NCBI GenBank assembly: GCA_963634795.1 | Contig: CAVHDO010000026.1 | Span: 1 to 14,785 of the forward strand | Direction: 5' to 3' | DNA from: UBA1822 sp963634795 | GTDB lineage: Bacteria; Bacillota; Negativicutes; Veillonellales; Dialisteraceae | Length of the DNA stretch: 14,785 nt | Shown: in pieces, positions 1 through 5,947 of the stretch | Layout: each line of letters opens with the position of its first letter | Numbering within the stretch: the first letter of the stretch is position 1 | Notes under the pieces: generated by a model | Databases searched by the model: none | What the model saw: only the letters and a program-made list of their open reading frames with translations | What the model was told of the DNA's origin: nothing | Made by a program: the position numbers and the translations under genes

Positions 1-60
1 CTTTCCCGGGAAAGAAAGGAAACGAAGCAAAGGAAAGAAACCGCCGCCAGGGCAAGACAG

Positions 61-95
61 TTAGCAATTAGCAATGAGCAATTAGCAGTTAGCAG
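61..95. repeat. Heptamer tandem array (TTAGCAA type, 5 units)
   Basis: Five perfectly phased 7-bp units: TTAGCAA, TTAGCAA, TGAGCAA, TTAGCAG, TTAGCAG. The bases that follow (107-129) are closely similar to the reverse complement of 8422-8445. The array is therefore part of a larger dispersed spacer element that also occurs between rimI and tsaD. Confidence 0.85.
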
Positions 96-144
96 AGCTT
101 TTTCCTGCTTGGCTTTTGAGGCGTTTGTGATTCTTGCTGTACAA

Positions 145-202
145 AAAAATCGCGCGAAGCGCGTACCTGCACTGCTCACTGCTCACTACTCACTGCTAAC
201 TT
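145..202. repeat. 58-bp direct repeat, copy A
   Basis: Identical over 58 bp to 414-471. It consists of an AT run, the mini-hairpin CGCGCGAAGCGCG, a short linker, and four heptamers CTGCTCA, CTGCTCA, CTACTCA, CTGCTAA. The two copies lie 269 bp apart in the same orientation. Confidence 0.9.
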
Positions 203-258
203 CTATTGGCGCGGCGCCGACGAATTTTGCACAGGCGGGCCTCCTTACAGCGGGAACA

Positions 259-293
259 GCTTGGAGCTTTGAGCCGAGAGCTTGGAGCAGAAA
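259..293. repeat. Heptamer tandem array (GCTTGGA type, 5 units)
   Basis: Five 7-bp units in phase: GCTTGGA, GCTTTGA, GCCGAGA, GCTTGGA, GCAGAAA. The units are degenerate, but the 7-bp period is clear. The sequence differs from the other arrays of the window while keeping the same period. Confidence 0.6.
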
Positions 294-296
294 GCG

Positions 297-337
297 GTGC
301 GCCTACGGCGAATTTTTTTATAAAAATCGCGCAAAGC
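297..337. repeat. Compound mini-hairpin unit, copy 1
   Basis: GTGCGCCTACGGCG (CGCC/GGCG stem, TAC loop), then an AT-rich centre ATTTTTTTATAAAAAT, then a second short GC hairpin. The first 20 bp are identical to 391-410. The same architecture (GC mini-hairpin, AT-rich near-palindrome, GC mini-hairpin) recurs within the large palindrome at 13527-13752. Confidence 0.75.
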
Positions 338-350
338 GCTTCCTCTTAAA

Positions 351-385
351 AGCTCCAGGCTCGCGGCTCACGGCTCACAGCTCTC
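351..385. repeat. Heptamer tandem array (GGCTCAC type, 5 units)
   Basis: Five 7-bp units in phase: AGCTCCA, GGCTCGC, GGCTCAC, GGCTCAC, AGCTCTC. Read on the other strand the units have the form TGAGCCG, related to the TGAGCAG units of neighbouring arrays. Confidence 0.75.
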
Positions 386-390
386 AAACA

Positions 391-433
391 GTGCGCCTAC
401 GGCGAATTTTCATAAAAATCGCGCGAAGCGCGT
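391..433. repeat. Compound mini-hairpin unit, copy 2
   Basis: Same build as 297-337: GTGCGCCTACGGCG, AT-rich centre, then the mini-hairpin CGCGCGAAGCGCG. Its right half is the beginning of the second 58-bp repeat, so the two repeat families are fused here. Confidence 0.75.
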
Positions 434-471
434 ACCTGCACTGCTCACTGCTCACTACTCACTGCTAACTT
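414..471. repeat. 58-bp direct repeat, copy B
   Basis: Second exact copy of the 145-202 sequence. It ends in the four-unit heptamer array at 441-468. Exact identity over 58 bp implies recent duplication or gene conversion, given how degenerate the surrounding repeats are. Confidence 0.9.
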
Positions 472-511
472 TTAGCGGTACCACCGGCGGCAATTCTTTA
501 TAAAAATTTAC

Positions 512-564
512 GAGAAACACTCCGCTTTCTCCACGCAAAAACGCGTGAAAAATTTTTGTTTCTC
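512..564 (-). terminator. Possible terminator of the scpA-plsC operon
   Basis: Immediately downstream of the plsC stop codon, the minus strand can form a nested structure. The outer arms are GAGAAACA at 512-519 and TGTTTCTC at 557-564. The inner hairpin has arms CACGC at 532-536 and GCGTG at 543-547. The T tracts lie inside the structure or beyond a few bases (ATTTTTA), not directly at the stem base, so this is a weak candidate. Position is the main argument. Confidence 0.35.
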
Positions 565-572
565 AAAATTCC

Positions 573-1199
573 TCACGCATTTTCATCGTATCCGCATTTC
601 TTGCAATATTCTTCCCGCATGGAAAGTAGTGCCGTGCGGACTTTTTCGTTCAATTCGGCAATGGCTTCCGGCGAGGTTTTCTGTTTTTGGACAGGAATCG
701 GTTTCCCGAAAATCACCGCGAGCGGGCCTTTTTTCTTTGGGAATCTCTCGGAACCGATGACGGCAACGGGAAGAACCGGCGTGCCTGTCATGAGAGCGAG
801 GCTGGCCATTCCGTCGTGGAAGCGGCCGATTTTGTTTCCGCGGACGCGCGTCCCTTCCGGGAAAATACCGAGCGGCTCTCCGTTTTTGATTTCCTTCATC
901 GCTTGGCGAATGGCGCTGCGGTCAATCGAGCCGCGCTTGACGGGAAATGTCCCGAAGAAACGAAGAATCGGCGCCAAAATCGGTTTCTCAAAAAGCTCTT
1001 CCTTCGCCATGTAATGGACGATGCGCGGAGAACAGATTCCAATGAGCGGCGGATCGAAATTGCTTTTGTGATTCGGCGCAACAATCACGGCGCCTTCTTT
1101 CGGAATGTTTTCGACGCCCTCGCAACGAAGCCCTTTCACGGTAAAGAAATAAAATCCCATCGTAGCGCGCAGAAAGGCATAAATGCAAGCTCGCAGCAT
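573..1199 (-). CDS. plsC: 1-acyl-sn-glycerol-3-phosphate acyltransferase (PlsC)
   Basis: A 208-residue member of the PlsC/LPLAT family, expected to transfer a fatty acyl group to lysophosphatidic acid to make phosphatidic acid at the inner membrane. The catalytic block NHKSNFD (43-49, H44 and D49) and the glycerophosphate-binding block FPEGTR (113-118) are intact. So are a block II-like segment around VKRGSIDR (88-95) and the later PVLPVAVIGS (141-150). A hydrophobic N-terminus (about 5-20) could associate with the membrane. Length is normal for short Firmicute PlsC proteins. The ATG start lies two bases after the cmk stop, with GGGAG about seven bases upstream. The cmk-plsC pairing is common in Firmicutes. 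It is the last recognised gene of its operon; IspH, which often follows in relatives, is not seen in the remaining 572 bases. Confidence 0.93.
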   Translation of the reverse strand: MLRACIYAFLRATMGFYFFTVKGLRCEGVENIPKEGAVIVAPNHKSNFDPPLIGICSPRIVHYMAKEELFEKPILAPILRFFGTFPVKRGSIDRSAIRQAMKEIKNGEPLGIFPEGTRVRGNKIGRFHDGMASLALMTGTPVLPVAVIGSERFPKKKGPLAVIFGKPIPVQKQKTSPEAIAELNEKVRTALLSMREEYCKKCGYDENA

Positions 1200-1201
1200 G
1201 G

Positions 1202-1873
1202 TTAGTCTCCCATTTTTTCAAGACAAATTTTTCGGATGGCCGCTGCCGTCTCCTCCAGCGTCCAATCGCTGTTGTCCAGCCGAATGGCGTCGGCGGCCGG
1301 GCGCAAAGGCGAGGCGGCGCGCGTGCTGTCTTTTTCGTCCCGCTCCCGAATGTCCGCCTCGATGTCCTCCACCGTGACAGACGGATTGCTTTCTTTCATT
1401 TCTTTGAAACGGCGAAGCGCGCGCACGTGCGGCGAGGCTGTGAGAAATATTTTTACATCCGCGTGCGGCAGGACGACGGTACCGATGTCGCGACCGTCCA
1501 GCACGGTGCCGCCCGCTTTCGAAAGTTTCCGTTGCACATCCACCATGAGCTCACGAATTTTCGGAATGGCGGAAACGGCGGAAACGGCAGCCGAGACTTC
1601 CGGCGTGCGCAAATACTCCGTCACTTCTTCTCCGTCGAGAAAAACGCGCATCGTTTCCTCTCCGGGCAGCAAGTACATATCCAATCCCTCCGCCATGGTG
1701 ACAATCATCGACGGATCAGAAATGCCGAGCCGCAGCGCTTCATACGTGATCGCCCGATACATCGCGCCGGTATCGAGATAGGTGTATCCCATGTCTTTGG
1801 CCAAAATTTTGGCGACACTGCTTTTCCCCGCGCCCGCCGGCCCGTCAATGGCTATCGATAATCGTTTTTTCAT
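1202..1873 (-). CDS. cmk: Cytidylate kinase (CMP/dCMP kinase)
   Basis: A 223-residue P-loop kinase that phosphorylates CMP and dCMP with ATP in the cytoplasm. Visible motifs are the Walker A GPAGAGKS (11-18), DTGAMYR (34-40), the CMP-binding DGRDIGT (126-132), and the lid-region RDEKDSTRAASPL (178-190). Length matches bacterial Cmk (about 220-230). The frame is open further upstream, but ATG at 1873 is chosen because the family N-terminus (MKKRLSIAIDG) begins there and GGAGGG precedes it by about eight bases. With this start the gene overlaps the end of the flavoprotein gene by 29 bases, implying translational coupling. plsC follows two bases after its stop. Confidence 0.96.
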   Translation of the reverse strand: MKKRLSIAIDGPAGAGKSSVAKILAKDMGYTYLDTGAMYRAITYEALRLGISDPSMIVTMAEGLDMYLLPGEETMRVFLDGEEVTEYLRTPEVSAAVSAVSAIPKIRELMVDVQRKLSKAGGTVLDGRDIGTVVLPHADVKIFLTASPHVRALRRFKEMKESNPSVTVEDIEADIRERDEKDSTRAASPLRPAADAIRLDNSDWTLEETAAAIRKICLEKMGD

Positions 1874-3122
1874 CAAAAATCCCTCCCGCCGCAGCCGTCC
1901 CCGCGACAAATCCCGTCGAGAACGCGGCTTGCAAATTATAGCCGCCAGTATAGGCGTGAATGTCCAGCACTTCTCCGGCAAAATACAGTCCTTGCACGAG
2001 TTTGGACGCCATTGTCGCGGCTTCCACCTCTTTCACGGACACGCCGCCCGCCGTCACGATGGCCTCTTCGATGGGCCGCGTCGCCGTAATCATGAGCGGC
2101 ATATGTTGCAGACTGTAGCGCAAATTTGTCCGCAAATGTTTCGTGAGCGACGCCGCCGGCAAGTCTTCCGGAATGTCCGAAAGGCGCAAAATAACGGAAA
2201 TCAATCGCTGCGGCAGCAAATCGACCAGCGCGTTTTTCATCTGCTTTCCGTGATGCGTTTCCAAATCGCGCAAGAGCCTGGCATCCAAAGTTTCTTCCGA
2301 CAGCGCCGGTTTCAAATTGATTTCGCCCGTGACTTTGTGTCCCTGCGACAGCCAAAGGGAAACGGCGTCGGACAGCATGAGCACAATCGGCCCCGATACG
2401 CCGAAATGCGTGAAAAGCATCTCGCCCATTTGCGACGCTTTTCGCCGCCCGCCCGCCGTGACGGTAAGCGTCACATTTTTGAGCGAAAGTCCCTGCAATT
2501 CCTTGCAGTAATTTTCTTTGCACACGAGGGGAATCAGCGCCGGGCGAATCGGACGAATCGTGTGGCCGAGCGCCGCGGCGATGCGATAGCCGTCCCCCGT
2601 CGAGCCCGTCCGCGGATACGACGCGCCGCCCGTCGTCAAAATGACGGCATCCGCCGGATACGTGTCGCGCCGCGTGGCAACGCCCGTCACCCGACCGCCC
2701 GCTTCCACGACGGAGAGCGCCGGCTCCTCCAAATGTAAATCCACGCCCGCCGCCGTGAGCTTTTTCATAAAAAGCCGCCGCACCTCCTGCGCGTCCTCGC
2801 TTTTCGGAAACACACGCCCGCCGCGCTCCACGATGGTTTCCAACCCCCACGAGCCCAAGAGCGACAGCAAATCTTGATTGGAAAATTTTTGATACGCGCT
2901 GTACAGGAAACGCCCGTTTCCTGGCGTCTTTTCAATGAAATCGGAAATCGGCGCCGCGTTCGTCAAATTGCAACGGCCTTTTCCCGTGATGCCCATTTTG
3001 AGCCCGACGCGATCCATTTTCTCCAACAGCGTGACCTTCGCGCCGCATTTCGCCGCCCGAATCGCCGCCATCAATCCCGCGACGCCGGCGCCGATCACGA
3101 CGACATTATTCGTAGAGCGCAT
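1845..3122 (-). CDS. NAD(P)/FAD-dependent oxidoreductase, YhiN/HI0933 (BaiN-like) family
   Basis: A 425-residue flavoprotein. The N-terminal dinucleotide-binding fold is seen as VVVIGAGVAGLMAA (7-20), with an acidic ribose-binding residue after the second strand (LLEK, 32-35). The family signature LKMGITGKGRCNLTN (41-55) follows. The C-terminal FAD-contact segment LYFAGEVLDIHAYTGGYN begins at about residue 379. Homologues are annotated as HI0933-like or as putative 3-dehydro-bile-acid reductases, but the physiological substrate of most members is unknown, and nothing here identifies it. Length is typical. The ATG start overlaps the 3' end of rluB by 17 bases, with GGGA about seven bases upstream. 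The 3' end overlaps cmk. Confidence 0.92.
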   Translation of the reverse strand: MRSTNNVVVIGAGVAGLMAAIRAAKCGAKVTLLEKMDRVGLKMGITGKGRCNLTNAAPISDFIEKTPGNGRFLYSAYQKFSNQDLLSLLGSWGLETIVERGGRVFPKSEDAQEVRRLFMKKLTAAGVDLHLEEPALSVVEAGGRVTGVATRRDTYPADAVILTTGGASYPRTGSTGDGYRIAAALGHTIRPIRPALIPLVCKENYCKELQGLSLKNVTLTVTAGGRRKASQMGEMLFTHFGVSGPIVLMLSDAVSLWLSQGHKVTGEINLKPALSEETLDARLLRDLETHHGKQMKNALVDLLPQRLISVILRLSDIPEDLPAASLTKHLRTNLRYSLQHMPLMITATRPIEEAIVTAGGVSVKEVEAATMASKLVQGLYFAGEVLDIHAYTGGYNLQAAFSTGFVAGTAAAGGIFDEKTIIDSH

Positions 3123-3828
3123 ACAATTTCCCGACTTCTTCCCGCGACAGCGCCCGGTACGCGCCCTTTGCGAGCCCGTCCGGCGTCAAAAATGAATATT
3201 TCACCCGCGTCAAAGCGAAAACGGGGAAATGAAACGCCTCCATCATCCGCCGAATTTCCCGATTTTTCCCTTCCCGAAGCGTCATGCGAAGCCGCGTCCG
3301 ATTCCGCGGCGCATCGTATTCCAAGACTTCTATCTCACAAGGCGCCGTGCGTCCGTCCGAAAGCTGCACGCCTTTTTCCATATTTCTCGCCAATTTTTCC
3401 GAAAATTTCCCGCGCACCGTCACCTCGTACACCTTTGGCACGCCCTTCGACGGATGCGTCAGAATATAATCCAATTTCCCGTCATTCGTGAGAATGAGCA
3501 ATCCTTCCGTGTGATAATCCAGCCGCCCGACAGGAAAAATCCGCTCCCGGACGCGCGGAAAGAAATCCAGCACCGTGCGCCGCCCCGCCGGGTCCGAAAC
3601 GGAAGTGATCGTGCGATCCGGTTTATAAAAGAGAAAATACCGAAGCGTCTCCGCACGAAGCGCCACGCCGTCCGCCTCAATCCGATCCCGGCGCAAATCC
3701 GCCTCCGTCCCCAATGTGCGGACGACCTTCCCATTCACCGAGACACGCCCCGCCGCAATCATTTCCTCCGCTTTTCGCCGCGACGCCACACCCGCCCGGC
3801 TTAAAATTTTCTGCAAACGCTCTTTCAA
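3106..3828 (-). CDS. rluB: 23S rRNA pseudouridine synthase, RsuA/RluB family
   Basis: A 240-residue pseudouridine synthase, expected to isomerise a uridine in the peptidyl-transferase region of 23S rRNA. An S4 RNA-binding domain occupies about 2-60 (RLQKILSRAGVASRRKAE). The catalytic motif GRLDYHTEGLLILTNDG starts at residue 101, with D104 as the nucleophilic aspartate. A basic REGKNREIRRMM segment near the C-terminus is typical of the subfamily. The start is taken as TTG at 3828. It lies seven bases after AGGGG, and its bases overlap the scpB stop in a TTGA junction. A longer in-frame version starting at 3861 lacks homology-like sequence. Placement directly after scpAB is the usual Firmicute arrangement and favours RluB over other RsuA-family members. 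Confidence 0.93.
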   Translation of the reverse strand: MKERLQKILSRAGVASRRKAEEMIAAGRVSVNGKVVRTLGTEADLRRDRIEADGVALRAETLRYFLFYKPDRTITSVSDPAGRRTVLDFFPRVRERIFPVGRLDYHTEGLLILTNDGKLDYILTHPSKGVPKVYEVTVRGKFSEKLARNMEKGVQLSDGRTAPCEIEVLEYDAPRNRTRLRMTLREGKNREIRRMMEAFHFPVFALTRVKYSFLTPDGLAKGAYRALSREEVGKLYALYE

Positions 3829-4358
3829 AACAATTCCCCTTCCGTCATCCGCTGCGCCCATTTCTCCTGCAATTCCTTCACATCCGAAAGCCCGGCCGCC
3901 GCCAAAAAACGCTTCGTCGTCCCGTAGAGAATCGGCCGTCCCAGACTGTCTTCCCGACCGCGCTCCTCCACCAATCCTTTTTCCATGAGCGACGCCAAAA
4001 TCCGCCCTGCCGAGACCCCGCGAATCCGCTCAATCTCCGCGCGCGTCACCGGCTCCTTGGCCGCCACGACCGCGAGCGTTTCCATCGCCGCCGTCGAAAG
4101 CGCCCCTTCCTTTCCGCAGGACACCGAAAGCCACGCGTCAAATTCCTGCTTCGTCGCAAGCGAAAATCCCGCGCCCGTCTCGTGCAGACAAATTCCCGCG
4201 TCCTCTTCTCCATACCGCACCGCCAAAATCGCCAGCGCTTCTCGCACGCGCGCCTCACTCTCCCGCGTCACGTGCAAAAGCTCCGCCATCGGCACCGGCT
4301 CTCCGTGAATAAATAAAAAAGCCTCCAGCAAAGCTGCCAGACGTTTCCCGGCCTCCAT
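3825..4358 (-). CDS. scpB: Segregation and condensation protein B
   Basis: A 177-residue ScpB, the winged-helix kleisin partner that works with ScpA and SMC in chromosome compaction and segregation. The N-terminal segment LAALLEAFLFIHGEPVPMAELL and the second winged-helix block around residues 87-150, containing AAMETLAVVAAKEPVTRAEIERIRG, are family hallmarks. In the second block the usual 'A-YKQP-TR-EIE-IRGV' pattern reads AKEPVTRAEIERIRGV. The start is ATG at 4358 because AAGGAGG lies six bases before it. In-frame upstream codons to 4457 would run into scpA. The gene is 40 bases after scpA and its stop overlaps the rluB start (TTGA). Confidence 0.95.
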   Translation of the reverse strand: MEAGKRLAALLEAFLFIHGEPVPMAELLHVTRESEARVREALAILAVRYGEEDAGICLHETGAGFSLATKQEFDAWLSVSCGKEGALSTAAMETLAVVAAKEPVTRAEIERIRGVSAGRILASLMEKGLVEERGREDSLGRPILYGTTKRFLAAAGLSDVKELQEKWAQRMTEGELF

Positions 4359-4398
4359 GCCGCCTCCTTTTTTCAATCTTTTGACAGGAAACAGGGAC

Positions 4399-5109
4399 TC
4401 ATCCGCCGTTTCCCCATCGAATCGCAAGACCGCCCGCCGTGTCTCGCATTTCCACATCGCCTATCCGGATGAGCTCCAAAAGCGCGACCAAGGAAACGGC
4501 GAGAGATAGCCGCGAGCGCTGCCGCAAAAAGAAATCGCGAAGCGAACGCCATTCCCGCGTCGCCAAAAATTCTCGAAGCGCCTCCGTTTTTTCCGAAAAC
4601 GAAACTTCCTCGGTCTCCATGACCCGCGGCACCTCCGCCGCCCGCTCCTCAAACAGAGACGACAGCACCGCAAGCAGCCGCCCCATCGGAATCGTCCCCG
4701 TATACAGAGACGTCCGCACCGCGCCCGCTTCCCGACGACGATACGGCGCTTCTTTTTCGATGAGCGCCTCCACTTCCTCGCGAATTTCTTTCATCCGCTT
4801 GAAATCTTCCAAAGACCGCGAAAGCTCCCCGCGTGGATCTTCCTCTTCCTCCGTCGCCTCGTCCGTGTGGCGCGGAAGCAGCATTCGCGATTTGATCAAA
4901 AGCAACGTCGCCGCCATCGAAAAAAACGAACTCGCCAGCGGCAAATCGAAACGCCGCGCCCGCTCCAAATAATCCAAATATTGATCTGTGATCTCGTGAA
5001 TCGGAATGTCGTGAATGTCGATGCGATGCTTCGTCACCAAATGCAACAGCAAATCCATCGGCCCCTCGTAAACGGGCAGCGCCACCGTATACTCCTCGCT
5101 CTCGCCCAA
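4399..5109 (-). CDS. scpA: Segregation and condensation protein A (kleisin)
   Basis: A 236-residue ScpA, the kleisin that bridges SMC heads and binds ScpB. The N-terminal YEGPMDLLLHLVTKHRIDIH (14-33) matches the conserved 'F-GPLDLLLHLI-K--IDI-DIPI' signature. An acidic linker (EATEEEEDPRGE, about 84-95) precedes the central helical part. The C-terminal winged helix, rich in FLRQRSRLSLAVSLVALLELI, ends the protein. Length is normal for Firmicutes. The start is a TTG at 5109 with GGGAGGGG five bases upstream. No in-frame ATG lies close enough to keep the conserved N-terminus. It is the first gene of its operon, about 55 bases downstream of an extended -10 promoter. Confidence 0.95.
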   Translation of the reverse strand: MGESEEYTVALPVYEGPMDLLLHLVTKHRIDIHDIPIHEITDQYLDYLERARRFDLPLASSFFSMAATLLLIKSRMLLPRHTDEATEEEEDPRGELSRSLEDFKRMKEIREEVEALIEKEAPYRRREAGAVRTSLYTGTIPMGRLLAVLSSLFEERAAEVPRVMETEEVSFSEKTEALREFLATREWRSLRDFFLRQRSRLSLAVSLVALLELIRIGDVEMRDTAGGLAIRWGNGG

Positions 5110-5171
5110 GCGCGCCCCTCCCGTCTCGCCAAAAAAATTTCAGAAACACTTTTTCTGTCCAATACGTTCTC

Positions 5172-5180
5172 ATTATATCA
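5172..5180 (-). promoter_or_regulatory. Extended -10 promoter for scpA operon
   Basis: On the minus strand the sequence reads TGATATAAT: a perfect TATAAT hexamer (5172-5177) preceded by the TGn extended -10 element. No good TTGACA-like -35 is found at 16-18 bases, as expected for extended -10 promoters. The motif lies just downstream of the terminator of the preceding operon and about 60 bases before the scpA start. It forms the end of a 12-bp tandem duplication (5175-5198). Confidence 0.7.
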
Positions 5181-5198
5181 TACAGCATATCATACAGC
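5175..5198 (-). repeat. 12-bp tandem duplication overlapping the scpA promoter
   Basis: Two exact adjacent copies of GCTGTATGATAT on the minus strand (5187-5198, then 5175-5186). Only the downstream copy is followed by AAT, completing the TATAAT hexamer. The upstream copy gives the weaker TATGCT. Confidence 0.85.
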
Positions 5199-5204
5199 CG
5201 CACG

Positions 5205-5236
5205 AAAAAAGGCCGAAGCTCCCTCTCCGACCTTTT
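5205..5236 (-). terminator. Rho-independent terminator after the ANTAR regulator gene
   Basis: On the minus strand AAAAGGTCGGAG pairs with CTTCGGCCTTTT to give a 12-bp stem (two G-T wobbles) around a loop of about six bases. It ends in a run of six T. It lies about 100 bases after the response regulator stop and directly before the scpA promoter, so it cleanly separates the two operons. Confidence 0.88.
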
Positions 5237-5337
5237 CCGTTATCCGTTATCCGTTATCCGTTTACCGAACGTGAATTACTTGGCCGCTCATGCGTCATGA
5301 CGCACGGTCAACGGTTCACGGTCAACGGATAACGGAT
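5237..5337. repeat. Paired heptamer arrays forming an inverted repeat
   Basis: The left array (5237-5264) has units CCGTTAT, CCGTTAT, CCGTTAT, CCGTTTA. The right array (5305-5332) has CGGTCAA, CGGTTCA, CGGTCAA, CGGATAA. Positions 5249-5267 are the reverse complement of 5319-5337 with one mismatch over 19 bp. Between them is a 14-bp perfect palindrome, TGCGTCATGACGCA (5291-5304). The right arm ends one base before the stop codon of the response regulator gene. Confidence 0.8.
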
Positions 5338-5338
5338 T

Positions 5339-5932
5339 TCATTCTTCTTTATTTTTCCTTGCCATGATTTCTTTGATGATTTTTTGCGCCACATCGGAAA
5401 CAGGGAGGCCGCGCTTCATGCTGGTGAGTTGCATTTTCCGGTGCGCTTCTTCTTCGCTGATACCGAAATAACTCATGAGGAGACTCTTTGCGCGGTCGAT
5501 GATTTTCCGGGCGGCGAGTTCGCGCTCGACTTCGCGGGCGTGCGTGACGATTTCTTTTTTGTGTGAAAATTGCCCGACAGCCATTTCAATCGCGGGAAAG
5601 AGGACGCGCTCGGAGACCGGCTTCATGACATAGCCGAAAACGAAAGAATTTTTCGCGCGCTCGATCATGTCTTCATCGCCAAACGCCGTGAGCAAGACGA
5701 CCGGAGCGAGATTTTCATGCGCGATCATTTTCGCGGCCGCGATGCCATCGAGGCGCGGCATTTTCACATCCAAAATCACGAGGTCCGGCTTCTTTTCTTT
5801 CGTGAGTTCCAGCGCTTCCACGCCGTCGCCCCCGATCCCGACGACTTCATGGCCGGCCTCTTCCAGCATTTCTTTCAAATCCATGCAAATGAGCGATTCA
5901 TCATCGGCGATGACGATACGATACGGTTTCAT
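5339..5932 (-). CDS. ANTAR-domain response regulator (transcription antiterminator)
   Basis: A 197-residue protein with an N-terminal receiver domain and a C-terminal ANTAR RNA-binding domain. Receiver residues are complete: D10/D11 acidic pair, phosphoacceptor D55 in LVILDVKMPRLDG, T82, and K104 followed by P105. The ANTAR domain covers about 131-192 and shows AARKIIDRAKSLLMSYFGIS followed by EEEAHRKMQ and SMKRGLPVSDVAQKII. Proteins of this class (EutV, NasR, AmiR) bind paired hexaloop hairpins in leader RNAs and prevent termination. It is preceded by its likely kinase, 15 bases upstream. GGAG sits six bases before the ATG. The target regulon cannot be read from this window: no eut, nit or amide genes are nearby. 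Confidence 0.94.
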   Translation of the reverse strand: MKPYRIVIADDESLICMDLKEMLEEAGHEVVGIGGDGVEALELTKEKKPDLVILDVKMPRLDGIAAAKMIAHENLAPVVLLTAFGDEDMIERAKNSFVFGYVMKPVSERVLFPAIEMAVGQFSHKKEIVTHAREVERELAARKIIDRAKSLLMSYFGISEEEAHRKMQLTSMKRGLPVSDVAQKIIKEIMARKNKEE

Positions 5933-5947
5933 TTTTTCTCCATCCTC

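Larger units (their letters stand above)
1..572. other. Repeat-rich intergenic region downstream of plsC
   Basis: No convincing gene is present. The stretch opens with a 14-bp perfect palindrome (CTTTCCCGGGAAAG, 1-14). It then holds heptamer tandem arrays (61-95, 172-199, 259-293, 351-385, 441-468), two copies of a 58-bp direct repeat, and compound GC mini-hairpin units around AT-rich centres. An open frame on the plus strand at 109-468 runs straight through these repeats. Its translation is repetitive and resembles no protein I know, so it is treated as chance. The last 60 bases may contain the transcription end of the plsC operon. Confidence 0.8.

Noticed and set aside
109..468. Plus-strand open frame of 119 codons in the left intergenic region
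   Set aside because: It runs through heptamer arrays, the 58-bp repeats and mini-hairpin units. The translation simply repeats in step with the DNA, there is no ribosome site, and it matches no known family.
1782..2738. Long plus-strand open frames opposite real genes (also 7032-7928, 8807-9742, 9381-10274)
   Set aside because: They lie antisense to well-recognised genes, are Arg/His-rich as expected from reverse reading of GC-rich codons, and show no domain.
5200..5340. ANTAR target hairpins near the regulator gene
   Set aside because: I looked for two adjacent short stems with six-base loops carrying A at 1 and G at 4. The structures here are a terminator and heptamer inverted repeats that do not fit.
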